A stretch of 64,000 nucleotides of DNA, taken from Aquanectria penicillioides (taxonomy: Eukaryota > Ascomycota > Sordariomycetes > Hypocreales > Nectriaceae). A program made the translations under genes and the position numbers. Location of the stretch: NCBI GenBank assembly GCA_003415625.1, contig PYIU01000001.1, positions 3,038,746 through 3,102,745 on the forward strand, in the 5' to 3' direction. Below the pieces are notes generated by a model. That model saw only the letters and a list, made by a program, of their open reading frames with translations. It had not been told where the DNA came from and ran no database searches. This document shows, in pieces, positions 10,459 to 21,820 of the stretch (position 1 is the first letter of the stretch; every line of letters starts with the position of its first letter).

Positions 10459-10788
10459 TTCTGCAGCCCCTTATTACTCCTGCGGGCAGCGTCACTTCTC
10501 TTATAGCTTAGGCCTTAGGGTAACGTCCAGTGGCGCAGCCAAAGCCCCACTGCATATCACGTGGTGAGTCTGCGAGCTGGCCTTGCTGCGACCAAAAACC
10601 AAGTAACTCAACTCTGTATCAACCTCGAAACCAGCTGCCTAATCTCGCCTCGTATTCTCAAACTTTTATCATTGGGCCATTTTCTATCGTATCTGCTTGC
10701 ACCCGTCCCTTCCCTGAACGTCATTGATTTATTTATTCCGGCAGTTCTTTGAATAACAAGCCTGCCGTTTGTCACATCACCATTTATC

Positions 10789-12366
10789 ATGACCCTCAGA
10801 CTGGATTTTGCCCCGAAGAGAACCCGAGAAAGTACGTCTAAAGTTCGAACTGGATGCAGCACTTGCAAAACTCGTCGAGTGAAATGCGATGAAGCAAAAC
10901 CTGTCTGTCAGCGTTGCGCCGTTGGAGGACGAAAATGCGAATACATCACCGCACGTGCAACACAACGCCGAAACGTGATCACGGTATATCTACCCCCTAT
11001 GCAAAGTCAACCAGTATTATTCGTAAATGATCGCGGCCTTGACTTCTTTCACCAGAATCTTGCTGCGACATTGGACGGACAATTCGAGTCAAAGTTCTGG
11101 AGCAAGCTGGTATTGCAATTATCACACTCTGAGCCATCAATTCGCCATGCCGTATCGGCCATCAGCGTCATTTATCAGGACATCGAATCATCGTTACGGC
11201 ATCCGGCAGGCTATGTCAAAGCCAACCCCAAGGCTCAACAGGAGTGGAACACAGCAATAAAGAGCCTATCGGCTCGAATTAAAGCGCACCCCAACTCGAA
11301 CTTGGTACCCTTGGTCTGCTGCCTTCTGTTCACTTGTATCGAGTTCCTTAGGGGCAATGTTGATTGTTCTCTTGTTCACATTCAGAGCGGACTCAATATT
11401 CTAGTTGCGCTCCATCGCAACAGCGATGTAGCCCCAGAGCTAGCGCCTAACCTGTCGTCCAACGACCTTAAAACTATTGAAGATCACATCGTTCCAATGT
11501 TCTCACGTCTGAGTGTACTCTGTTCACTCACTGGCAAAACAACCCCTCCAATCTGCGCTGTTGCAATGAAAGAAGACTCACCTCATGAAGACCTTGCCGA
11601 TTCTAGAAGACGGCTCTTCGAGATCTCAAATACCTGCATACGATTCATTCACGATGCAACTCTTAAGGCGGCTCAGTTCCAAATTGACGTCGAAGATTTC
11701 ATTGAGCAGATTAAACTTCAAACAAGATTAGACGCATGGCGCGAGCAGATAGGTGAACTTCTTAAAAAAATGCAGGCTACTGGCAACCCTGCTAAACAAG
11801 ACGCATTCAATATACTTTTGGTGCATTATAAAGTCATTTATATCTGGATGCGAGTCTGCACAATAGCTGGAGAAGCGGCCACAGACTTCTACCATGCCGA
11901 CTTTAAAGAGCTTTTGGATTACGCGGAACAAATTGCCAAGCCAGGCCCGCAGCAACTGTCCTTCGAGTTTCATATTCTGGGACCTCTATACTATGCCGCG
12001 CTGAAGTGCCGTCATCCTAAAATACGAAGACGCGCGCTGGAAATGCTGCAATTGGCACCTCGGCGGGAAGGGTTCTGGGATGCACACAATGCATATGTAA
12101 CTGCCAAACGAATGATCGAGCTGGAAGAAAGGAATCTCAACGAGAACGAATTGCCAGAGGAGACTTCAAGACTGCATGGTCTCCCCCTACCCGATGTTCA
12201 GTCACGGATCTACAACCTCAGTAAGACGCCTTCTGGATTCCAGAAGTTTGACCAAAGTATCGTTCCCAGCCCAGCTTTTCCAGGCACGCTTAAAGTTGTG
12301 TTCCAACTAAGGCCGTGGGGGCTAATGGGAGAGTGGCAGACAATCACAGAGCATATTAAGCTATGA
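10789..12366 (+). CDS. Zn2Cys6 fungal transcription factor
   Basis: An uninterrupted 525-codon gene from ATG 10789. Residues 23-50 carry the six-cysteine binuclear zinc cluster (Cys23, 26, 33, 40, 43, 50; GCSTCKTRRVKCD) that binds CGG-type half sites. A basic linker and a long, mostly helical region follow, typical of the fungal-specific regulator with this domain layout (family resembling Fungal_trans_2). Such proteins act in the nucleus on neighbouring or pathway genes, but no target can be assigned. The adjacent gene is an RTA1-like transporter transcribed toward it (12604-13629), so the pair is convergent with a 237-base gap. The gene appears intact and intronless. Confidence 0.9.
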   Translation: MTLRLDFAPKRTRESTSKVRTGCSTCKTRRVKCDEAKPVCQRCAVGGRKCEYITARATQRRNVITVYLPPMQSQPVLFVNDRGLDFFHQNLAATLDGQFESKFWSKLVLQLSHSEPSIRHAVSAISVIYQDIESSLRHPAGYVKANPKAQQEWNTAIKSLSARIKAHPNSNLVPLVCCLLFTCIEFLRGNVDCSLVHIQSGLNILVALHRNSDVAPELAPNLSSNDLKTIEDHIVPMFSRLSVLCSLTGKTTPPICAVAMKEDSPHEDLADSRRRLFEISNTCIRFIHDATLKAAQFQIDVEDFIEQIKLQTRLDAWREQIGELLKKMQATGNPAKQDAFNILLVHYKVIYIWMRVCTIAGEAATDFYHADFKELLDYAEQIAKPGPQQLSFEFHILGPLYYAALKCRHPKIRRRALEMLQLAPRREGFWDAHNAYVTAKRMIELEERNLNENELPEETSRLHGLPLPDVQSRIYNLSKTPSGFQKFDQSIVPSPAFPGTLKVVFQLRPWGLMGEWQTITEHIKL

Positions 12367-12603
12367 TGTAGCGGGTGTATCTTGCTAGTCATTATAGAAG
12401 TGGGAAGCGCTACCTATAATACGCTTTTAAGGTTTTCCGGCCAAAACTCCTGCAGTTAATGCAGTAAGCGACCAAAAACCTATTCTAACCCTAACTATAT
12501 CACTGCTCGAGCTAATGCATGTAACTCGCCATATTCGTACAGTACCACACAAACATCTAATCCATTATTCTGCATTTGCGCTTTCACCCTCAGCTAAACA
12601 AAT

Positions 12604-13629
12604 TTAAGGGCTTTGTCTCTGATGCATGTGAATGTATCCCTTAGACGAGCTGCTCATGGCAAATCCAGTCTTCCTGGACAGCTTGACCGACCAAGCTGCG
12701 CTGCTCCATTTGCCACCAAACGCAATACCAGGGTGCAGGACTGTCATTGCAAGCACCGCTAGGACAATCATCGGCCCCTCCAAGATCATAAACAACACCT
12801 CATCATTAGCAATAGGTCCATTAAAACCTTGCTGCAGCTCGGCAACACGGTATACCGAACGGATGAAGATGAGTAGAATGGCTGCACCGAGCGCATACTG
12901 GAACCAAGTGAACTTCTTTGTGCCCCTCAGCTTGACGAAGCGCTCGTCCTTGGAGCTCTCACTCGTCCTTCGCAGTCGGAATATGAATTCGAACCACAAC
13001 CCCATGAAGATGAGCAGTGAGGCGACTTGAAACACAACACCAGCAACCATGATGCCCCTTCCCGTCTCGCTCCCGGAGTGATCAGTGGCTGTCGCTGCGA
13101 GCCCGCCGCCGGCGCCTTGAAGGACGAGGGAGATGAAGTCGTTTATCATGAAGGTGATTGCGTAGGCGCGGGGGCTGAAGCGGGAGATTTGCTGGCCGTG
13201 TACGATGATTATGCGGGAGAGGCAGAGGTAGAGAGCGCCGGTGAGGAAGGCTGGACCGATTGTTAGGGGGACGAGATAGCTATGAGGGTTGTCAGGACTC
13301 TATTCTCAGATTGGGAAGGAATTGCGAATTCAGGAGGAGAAGAAGGTATACATGATGAAATTATTGAAGTCAAATGGGTTGTCATGCAGCATGATTCTGC
13401 CGGCATACCCAGCAATCTCAAGAATGAGACCACAGATCATGCCAACCATAAATCCCCAAGTTTTGTACTGAATGCCAAGCACGAGCTGCGCTATCAGAAG
13501 CAGGCCAAACACGACTGCAAAGGCCGCATTTCCAGCAAGCGTGGGCAGATAGTCCACCTGAGCGCAGCTGAGGGGACATGTTTGCACGGTGCAGTTGTAA
13601 ATGCTTTGGAGAGGACAAGAGCCTGACAT
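12604..13629 (-). CDS. RTA1-like multi-pass membrane protein (lipid translocation/resistance family)
   Basis: Two exons are read, 13629-13352 and 13279-12604, joined across a 72-nt GT-AG intron in phase 2, giving 317 residues. The N-terminal exon has a Cys-rich luminal start and three hydrophobic helices (YKTWGFMVGMICGLILE). The second exon continues with the family-typical FLTGALYLCLSRII, then SPRAYAITFMINDF and a C-terminal YRVAELQQGFNGPI motif. RTA1/Rsb1 relatives are seven-helix plasma-membrane proteins linked to sphingoid-base export and 7-aminocholesterol resistance; the exact substrate here is unknown. It is convergent with the Zn2Cys6 gene. Confidence 0.9.
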
Positions 13630-14247
13630 CTTGGCTGTAGAAATGAGTGACTGGAAATTATAGAGCGAGGGAGACGAAAAAAAAGAAGAATAGGAAGTTC
13701 TTGGTGGTTAACATATTTTGCACGATTTCTTTTGATGATGTTGATCCAGCCTCTCCACTTATTGCAGCCTCGACATCAACTCTCAGCAGGTGCATGCTTT
13801 CGTAATTCACGACTTGAATCCAAAAAGAGTTAGGCAATTACGAAGAACCCGCACAGCTCACCCGCATGACTTGATTTGTCCAACTCGACAGGGACTCGAG
13901 GCTGCCAGCTGCTGACTGAAGTTCTGGGGCTTGGAGGACCGCGCGGCAAGCGGGCAAGGTGGTTATCCTGTTGTCCATCAACATGTAGGTTGAGCTTGTC
14001 TAAGCCACGGCTCTTGATTGGTGTATGGGAGAGCTCGTAAATGTCTAACCGGAAAAGGGATCACGGCTTGATCCTTCGAGGGTGGAGATGACCAGGGTGA
14101 GAGGTTTGGCAGGGGGCAGCACTTTGTTCCTGGAGCACTTTCGTTTCAGTGCATGGACTAGCGCTGGCCCGGCTGAGTGATAATTTTCTGCTCGCTACCA
14201 AGCTGAAAGTATTGCATTTTGGTCTTTTAATCATCATAAAGCAAGTA
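13630..14247. other. Intergenic; RTA1 promoter region
   Basis: No gene recognised. A purine-rich run (13670-13692) lies just upstream of the RTA1 start. The interval ends at the TA next to the transposon. Confidence 0.5.
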
Positions 14248-14368
14248 CAGTAATGCAGGACTATAATGATATGGAATGTACGGCAAAAAATCTTCGCTAA
14301 AAATAGGTTATTGGTAAAGCCCTGTAATCAACACAGATGTATAGTATTAACAATTTCCCTAGTCCATA

Positions 14369-16146
14369 TTAATTTCCTAGTAATCCTGATATTAGGAACA
14401 TGTCAAGTGATGATTGTGTTTTTGACTCCTCAATCTTCTGTTGCCACCGTCTCCAGAGCCGCTTTTCGTGCCGCCGGAGCAGCCGTAGGAGCTCAAGATC
14501 GCAATTTTCAGGGTTTTCTTCGTAAATGATCAATTTCTCTATAGCCTCGGACGCCTCGGACGTTGAAAAAAGCGGTGGAAGCAGTCCATCGAGGTCATCA
14601 TCAGGATGTTCATTGTAGACCTCAGAAAACGTCTGCGCAATGTGGTCTAAGAGGTCCACTATAGGCTCGTTGATCCGCTCTGCCTCTAGCTCAATGAAGC
14701 TATCCAAATCCTCTGCTGTGATAATATGACCCAGATTCATGAGAGATTAAATGCGAGCCCGCTCCGCCAATGCAAGGAGGGGAGCGCGGTCTTCATGCCA
14801 GTGTTTTGGCCGTGGAATAGGCCCGTGAACTTGGCCTAGCAACTGTGATTTGCTCTAGCAGTTAGCGATAGTAGATAGCTTCACATCGCTCCAAGCATCA
14901 AGGACCCAATGTATAGCCTTTAGTTAGGCTATTCGATCGAGAGGGCTGTGCCCTAAGAAGCTCTGTTAGATGAGAAATTCTAGCCACTGCCGGCGATAGT
15001 GAAGTTTCAAGTTGTTGATAATTCCTTGACCAAGGGGTTGAAATAACGCTGTTGAATTTACAGGCAGGAATTCAATTGTTACGGAAAATTGGAGGTAACC
15101 CTCAACTGCTACACCAAAAGGTCTACCTGTGCCACCGTTAAGAGTAACACAGGATATTGAGGCCTATCAGGCACTGATTCGCATCAGCAATCCTAGTATT
15201 CCGCAAAGCTAGCTCGTCAATGACATCATGAACAGCCCTTTCATGTGCACTGAAGTTATCAAGCTAAAGCAAGACCTTCCGGCCGCACATTTGACTATTA
15301 AACCATAGAAGCCAGTCACGGAAAATAAGGGAGGTCTTCCAAGCCTTCTTATTTGAACACCAATGTATTGGAAGGTTCCGTATGTGAACGTTATCACGGC
15401 TAAAAGCACGCGGAATATTTGCCTCCCCTATTACCCATAGGGGTAGCTCATGTGTGCCGCTAGCGTTCACACAAGGGACAAGAGAAAGGCGTGTTTTGTT
15501 AAGCTTCACTCCTTTTGCCGCATTATCCGAGAGGGTTGTTGTGGGTGACTGACGCAAATAGAGGCCAGTCTCATCCACATCGTAGATATGATCTTTCGAG
15601 TAGTTGTTGATGACGGTCCGGAGGGTATTTAGGTCGGCAGAATAATCGATAGATTTAATAGAAAGGATTTCGCCGTGTTATTTTCGCAATTTGAAGTTAT
15701 GGCGAGATTGAAGCCATCAAGCCAGCCGCGTGAAAAAGGAGGTGTTGGAAGGAGTTGATAATCAGGTATTTTTTTTCCCACACCAAGCAAGCAGCCTGCT
15801 GAACAACCTCTCCTGTGACCGTTAGCCCTTGGTTATCAAAACGCGTGAGATACTCATAGAGGGCAGTCTCAAGAATAGGATGTTCAGCAACACAAGTTTT
15901 TTTGGTCTTCAAGATGCTTTTTGGGACGTGATTTTCATCCAGAAACGCGTAGCGGGTGCTCAGGCATTCAGAAACTGTGGACTGGGATGGCTTCAGCCCA
16001 ATTTCGGTCTCTGCCCACTCCCGTAGCAGTGCCTGACGCCATAGAGGATTATTTTGTGATGTTTGCCGTAAAAGGTTTCTTTCGTTGTTTGAAATAGCCT
16101 GTCTGACTGGATGTTTTGATACCCGGAAAGGTGGTTGAGCTGGCAT
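14369..16146 (-). pseudogene. Pogo/Tigger-type transposase, decayed
   Basis: The start at 16146 (MPAQPPFRVSK) leads into a CENP-B-like helix-turn-helix and a Tc5-type DNA-binding region (ALYEYLTRFDNQGLTVTGE). The DDE core reads DVDETGLYLRQ (first Asp), LLQLDNFSAHE (second Asp, after a stop) and IEFLPVNSTALFQPLGQGI. The C-terminal acidic part is at 14740-14369 (MNLGHIITAEDLDSF). Frame shifts near 15700 and several stops break it, and a 110-bp LTR-like insertion (15077-15186) separates RNTRI from EFLPVN. It is non-functional as read. Confidence 0.82.
15077..15186 (+). repeat. Small LTR-like insertion inside the transposase
   Basis: It begins TGTTACGGAAAATTGG and ends CGCATCA, i.e. TG...CA. It is flanked by TCAAT and GCAAT, one mismatch from a 5-bp target repeat. 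Without it the flanking transposase coding joins directly. The first 80 bases recur at 984-1069. Confidence 0.65.
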
Positions 16147-16260
16147 TTTGGTGATGTTGAAGGAGGGAAATTGGGTGGCTGAAACACCAAAAATTTCCCT
16201 CCATAAAATCTAGCTATAACGACAATACCATCACAGGATTGTTATAGCCCTGCATTACTG

Positions 16261-16759
16261 TACCTCATAATTTTAAATCTACCTAGGAGTCTACTTATGC
16301 AGAACACCCGTTCTGATGGTACCAATCTGCTATCTGTGAATACCGGATGTTGTTTATACTACAGCCTTGGAGCTAAAGAAGGACTTGGCGAGTTTGTCAT
16401 TGCGAATAGAGATTTAACGACCCTGGAGACATTGATTTCTAAGTTACACGGCCTCCTTGTAGTTAGGAGTTACGTGTCAAGTCTCATAGCTGATTTGCGA
16501 AACCTATCTAGCCGATAGCCGTTTTCGGCTGCTTTTCTGCTCTATTCATCTATTATCACTTTTTTATCCATGCGGCATTTAATTGAATTAACAATGGAAT
16601 TTAATAGACGGGTTTGTTCCACCGCAGCAGATGATCTTAGATAATCTCCCCTCCTTTAAAAATTGTCGAACCAAGGATGTTAGATGCAACTGGGACATAA
16701 TCACATTAATATTAAACTATTGACTTATTCTAAGGCTCTTTAGTTATCAATCAGCCTTT
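16261..16759. other. Intergenic, nothing recognised
   Basis: AT-rich sequence between two mobile elements. A 73-codon frame at 16297-16518 has no recognisable feature. Confidence 0.5.
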
Positions 16760-18375
16760 ATATTGCATAATGCCTCAACCATTTTCTGTAACTTAAGGTT
16801 GCCTTTCAATGCCTTCTTTGCCTTTCGGATGCATCTTGCATTCCGCAGCATATCCGCAGGCCTCTTCTCTTCGAACACACACCAGCAGTCAGGTAGGTCA
16901 TGCCCTCTCATACCACAGGCTAAACACTCTAGGGCTGGTCTTTTAGCGGGATTTCCGCCTTTTCCAGATCTAGGTCTTTTCTTGCCTTATGGCATGGATG
17001 CCTCCTGATCGTTAGCATCGTCCTCATCGTTGTCATCAGCGGCATGATAAGCTCCGCCCCTCACGGCTTTACCGCTCGTAGGTTTCTAGCGTAAAGCCTA
17101 TTCTTGTGTTGGTTCCTTGATATTGTGATGAAGACGTTACGGAGGGCGCCGGAGTCCGGTTTCATAGGTGTTAGAGATACAGGCTTATCTCAGAGGGATG
17201 TGAAACAGGCTCTTCTATAAGGAAGATGCCTTCAGCCCCTCCTCTAGAGGAAGGGAGAGATAGAGATGAATTGAACACAATAAAACCACTGCATGCAGTA
17301 ACCCCCGCCTACCGACATCTTGCATTATTAATGCCATTCTTTAAGGGGTCTATTGAGTTGAACCTTTAGAAGAAGGTTGGGTTATCATTAGTACAGTAGG
17401 GTTGACGACATCAGCCTCTATAGCTATCTCTTGCGCTAGAGTCTCTATGTCCCTTTGCAGTTTTCTGCATTTAGCAGCTTTAGCATAAGCCACTAAAAAA
17501 GCAATAGCATTATCATACTGCTTTCTCTTTTAAACTGCTTCTGCATCTAACTCCTTTATAGCCTCTGCAAATATTATTGCATAGCTTTAGTGTATTGATT
17601 CAATTAGATTAGAGAATTGCCTTAGCTATCTACTACTTTATGTCTCTGTAAGGTTGTGTTAAATCGCTTTAATTATTATTGTTGGATTCTAGACCATAGG
17701 TCTCCAATCTAACAATTATGAATTCCTAACTTTCAAGCCATTGCAAAAAGTGCTTCTTTATTCTAAAGGCATCTATTATTATATTGTATTTATCTTAAAC
17801 CCTTGCCATTATAAAACCTTCTAATAGTGCAGCTAAGGTCTTAAGTATTTGCATCCAATACTTAATTGTATTGTAATAAAGACACGTGACATACCGGCTT
17901 GCACAATAGACCAGTCGCCGCTATGGCAAAAGATCCAGCAGTAATCGCAGTCGCCGCGATTGCTGAGTGTCACATATCCGTATATAACGCAACGGTCGGC
18001 CGCTGCCGTACCGTTGTTACATGTATCCTCTCTATCAAGAGATTCCTTAAGTTTTAGAGAGACTGATTCCAGAACTATGTCATAGGCCATATTGACCTCT
18101 ATTTGCTATTATAGGTATTCTCGCCTTCAGACTTCCCATTACTTAAACATAAAGTTATATATCCTCTATTGTGTTTAAGTAAGAGATGCATAGCCAGTAG
18201 CAGTAGCATTCAAATCACCAAACTGCAGTTCTCTTGGTTCTTCCAAAAGCTCTCCTTTAGGATTGTCAGAATGCATATATAGCCAGACAGTTCTTGATAT
18301 TTTAGCTAATAGCAACTGCACCCATCAATCCCAGTTTTCCTAGCCTGTAAGGACTACCTTTTGCTCTTGGGTTGT
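16760..18375 (-). pseudogene. Copia gag pseudogene with zinc knuckle
   Basis: Around 18370-18110 the minus strand reads KMTTQEQKVVLTG, then RTVWLYMHSDNPKGELLEEP and NATATGYASLT. This is the usual start of fungal Copia gag, with tryptophans replaced by stops. Near 16930-16890 lies ECLACGMRGHDLPDCW, a CCHC zinc knuckle (C-x2-C-x4-H-x4-C), followed by an RKAKKALKGNLKLQKMVE helix. The interval between is heavily mutated and AT-enriched, and contains a 35-bp LTR remnant. It is not expressible as protein. Confidence 0.72.
17680..17714 (-). repeat. 35-bp LTR remnant with TSD ATTAT
   Basis: On the plus strand it runs TGTTGGATTCTAGACC ... CCAATCTAACA. About 28 bases match the right end of Copia-2 (42252-42280), and ATTAT lies on both sides (17675-17679 and 17715-17719). 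It is far shorter than any functional LTR, so it is an internally deleted solo LTR of the Copia-2 family or a related one. Confidence 0.7.
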
Positions 18376-18540
18376 CATCTTCAGATCGGCCGGACGGTCT
18401 CAATTCATCGATACCGATCGCTACAGTAGGTATTCTATCAACGCAGGGGACTCTACTGGCCCTCTAGAGGTCCAAGACAATAGAGGTTATCTCATTGTAA
18501 TTTATTCAGTGGACTTTAGTCGCAGAGCCGGGCTCATAAC

Positions 18541-18673
18541 TGTCATAAACCCAGATTCTTATTGCTGGTGTATATGTGAATAAGGTGGGGATAAATCCCT
18601 CAGGCAGGTCTTAGTACATGCTTTTAACCCCTTATCCATAGTAATATCATTATAACACATACACGACCTAACA
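18541..18673 (-). repeat. 5' LTR of the old Copia relic
   Basis: 133 bp, TGTTAGGTCG to TTTATGACA on the minus strand. It is followed by GTTATGAGCCCGG at 18540-18528, which is complementary to the anticodon arm of initiator tRNA-Met (GGGCTCATAAC on the plus strand). It is homologous to 4228-4363. Confidence 0.78.
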
Positions 18674-19235
18674 CAATCATTTCAACCGGAAATTTCTCAG
18701 AATTTTACTCCCACATTACATCAACACGTTCAGAATACCCAATATATCTGCCGGCCTTCTTCCCCCTACATTCCTATTTTCTTGGGAGGAAGGAAGGAAT
18801 TCCTCGACACCTGCCCTTGGACGTTGTCATTCAGGTGGCGCGGGCGAGCGTGTAGACGTGCGACCATTCGTTGCGTAGGGGAAGTATTACAAGCCACTTA
18901 CAGCCACCATGTACGTCTGGCAACGCAACCCAAATTAAATACTTCGTACAAAAGAATACGTTGAATTTAATCTCCGTCAGCGGCGAGCCCTTCCCAATTA
19001 ATAGCCTTCATAATCAATCATCTCGGGGCGATACCAGGTTCTTGCAGTCTAACAAGTGGAGATTTCAGTCAGCGAAAAGGAGATGCTGTAGAGCACATTT
19101 AAAGCTTCTGGCGAGCATGTTACAAAGCCGGTGACGAAGTGGTTTTTAGTGCTGTAAACGATGAGCTCTCCAAGCCTGCAGCAAGAACCTTCGTCGCCGA
19201 TTGCATTATCGCCAACCCCCCGAGCTTTGGCATGG
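18674..19235. other. Intergenic, nothing recognised
   Basis: Short frames at 18782-19134 have no domain. The interval lies between the old Copia LTR and the gypsy 5' LTR. Confidence 0.45.
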
Positions 19236-19396
19236 TGATGCGGAAAAACCGCTTGTAGGTGCCTCAGGTACCAAGCCCCCTCAAAGGCCTTGAGTGCCTG
19301 ACGGGTGCCAGCCTACTCCGTAGTCTAGAGAATCATCCTCTTCCATACCTATTTTTGTGACCCTACTGTGACCAGTACACCACCCCTTTCGCATCA
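19236..19396 (+). repeat. Gypsy 5' LTR
   Basis: 161 bp, starting TGATGCGG and ending CGCATCA, with perfect 7-base inverted termini. The solo copy at 8892-9045 confirms both boundaries with its target duplication. Confidence 0.82.
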
Positions 19397-19867
19397 AATT
19401 GGTAGCAATTGCACGTTACCAATAAGATCAGCACCAGTGACGATTTCAGACCTATTGAGACCTCTCGAGACCTCTGATTCGTCGCGCCACGGCGGCACTA
19501 CTACGCCAACCAGGATCCCCCAGTCGATCCAACCCAACCAGGCAAGGAGGCTCCGCCTTCCGACCCGCCAGGTCTCACACCTTCGAGACCACCAAAGTCA
19601 ATATACGGCAACGGCCTTCCTCGAGGAGAAGACCGCATCTGCCAACCTATTCAACCTTACGCGTGCGATCCTTTTGATCCAAGCCGCATTCTGAATCCTC
19701 AGTTCTTTCTAAGCGCCAAAACAAACCCACGTGATACAAATCACGCCCCAACAATTTTCCAATCACTACGCGAAGCTTCGAGCGGGTGTGCACGGACCAT
19801 TACGACACACACAGCTGTTCTGCCTCAACTCTACAATCCCAGTGACTGAAGGGGTAAGTCAGTCACA

Positions 19868-21620
19868 ATGGCACGACCAAGCGACCGTCCGCCAGGAGAC
19901 TTTCCTGTGAATGATCCTTCTCCAAGCAATCCTCCAAGTCTCAGTGATCATGGGGAAGACTTCCATGAGGTGACCGAACCTGCAAGAGAAAACCGGAAAC
20001 GTCAATCCCTTGCAGCAGACGAGCAACCCCCACAAAGCATCTTGAAGCAACCTGAGATAAAACACGCAATCGTATGGGGAGTGAGATATAACCGCCTCTT
20101 GGAAGAACATGGTGGGCAGGAGGTTCGTGCAGAAATGACAATGTGGGATTTTGTCATCACTAGACGGCTTCGTCGGTTTGTCGAAAACCAAGCTGCAGCT
20201 GGAATAGAAGAGGCAATGGAGATTCTTTAGTGCCCTAGAGCCTGCTCTTTATACCTAATCCATTTACCCGAATGGCGTCAGAAAGTTGCTGCCCTTGTGG
20301 ACCTCCCTAACTGTATAAGCGATTTCGATATTCCCCTAAGCGTTCTTGACACGCCATTCAGATCGACGCCAACCATGCCCGGCTTATTCGACAATAAAGT
20401 CAACACTTGAACTCCCTTAGTGCAACCGGACAAGCGATCGTCTCAAAACCCTCGTTCCCAGCGGAACCGTGGTAAACCTAGCGATGACGAAGACAGCTCT
20501 TCAACATCTTTATCTTCTTCCGGATCTGACGGCAGCCTTGGCCTGTTACGCCAAGTTCGGTCCTAAACGCAACAATCTGCATTCTCTGCGGGAGGAAGCA
20601 GCAGACGCATTAAAAGAGAGGCTCTTGGAACCTTCAAGCCTGACCATAAGGACCCAAAAGGTCTTGGTCTTGTGATTTCCCACGGTAAATAGATCTACAT
20701 TGACGTCTTTCTCTTTTGTGATTACCTCCGCACCTTTAAGCGATTTAGTAAAGACTCCCTTTAAGACCACTACATATCCCTCCTGCAAGGCAAGGCCTTA
20801 GGATGGCTTATGGGAGAGCTTAACAAAAGCGCATGGGCAAAGCTGCTTAACTCTTCTATCTTGAGATTTTGTGGAAAGCTGATTGAAAGATTTAAGCGTC
20901 CAGATGCTAAGCTCCTTAAGGAGTTTAAGACAATTCAATACTCATTTGAACTTGCTCGGCAAGATATCACCATTACTCAATGGGCCCAGCGAAAGGCCAA
21001 CCTAGCAAAACAGGCAGGCATTACAAAGGATTTTTAGATCCTCGCAACCATCTTCCCATTGATTGATATTGAGATTGCTTGCCTCCTGACAATCCCTAAA
21101 AAGAAGACCAAGTTGACGGAATTTATCAGGGAATGTGAGGAACGCCGTTAAGCGATCGATGCTGTGATGCTCAGAGATGAGCAGAGATCTTCTCGACGAC
21201 AACATTACAACGATTCCCTCCAGACCTCTAACCGGCGCGATTTTCCTTCCAATAATAGATATCAAGACAGTGGCTCGAAAGACCACAGACGCTCCGATCG
21301 AGACCACAACGACCGACGCCGTGACGACCGTGAGCGAAGCGACCGGTATTAGAGCGATCGACGTCGAGATTATAACCGTTCAGGCCAACCTAATGATCGG
21401 AAGCATAAAAGGAAGACAGTTAGGTTTAAGAAGAAATATCTTACTAAGGAAAGTGGTCCTAAAGACAATTATAATGGTGATGCTGAGGACGAAGGCTCAC
21501 TCTCGGATGGGTCAGAGACATCCATATCTTTGCAGGGCAGCACATATCTTGCGTATATAACTGGAAAAACACCGCCAAAGCCTGCCCTTGATCTACTTTA
21601 CGCAACTTGCAAATGAACCT
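19868..21620 (+). pseudogene. Gypsy gag pseudogene
   Basis: It starts MARPSDRPPG at ATG 19868 with an acidic, Pro/Ser-rich head. Further capsid-like sequence is recognisable at 20700-21160 in one frame broken by stops (HYISLLQGKALGWLMGEL, LIERFKRPDAKLL, QYSFELARQD). A basic Arg/Asp/Ser-rich RNA-binding tail lies at 21164-21352. Several frameshifts and stops are present. Confidence 0.65.
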
Positions 21621-21820
21621 TCCCTTCCCGGTCGGCTCTAGAAGAACACACTGCAGCCCGCACTTGCATACGCCCTAAGGTCTTAGAACAAGAAGCGATT
21701 GCAAGCAACCCCAAGACAACCCGATGCAATAAATGCAAGACAACTTGGGCATCTCGCAACAAGCTTTTCGCTCACATCAAAGCCGGATGTTCAGGCAAGC
21801 CTCTTGTTCAAAGTTCTGAT

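Larger units (their letters stand above)
14248..16260 (-). mobile_element. TA-flanked pogo/Tigger-like DNA transposon
   Basis: The ends are CAGTAATGCAGGACTATAA (from 14248) and its inverse TTATAGCCCTGCATTACTG (to 16260), flanked on both sides by TA (14246-14247 and 16261-16262). This fits Tc1/mariner-pogo integration. The length is 2013 bp including one internal LTR-like insertion. It carries one leftward transposase pseudogene. Confidence 0.88.
16760..18673 (-). mobile_element. Old Copia element relic (5' LTR, primer site, gag)
   Basis: Reading leftward: LTR 18673-18541 (TGTTAGGTCGTG...TTTATGACA), a primer-binding site GTTATGAGCCCGG directly after it, then gag remains down to 16760. No pol or 3' LTR is seen, so the element is truncated. 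A second solo copy of its LTR is at 4228-4363. Confidence 0.75.

Noticed and set aside
18782..19134. Short plus-strand frames as a gene
   Set aside because: They overlap each other in different phases and lie in transposon flank.
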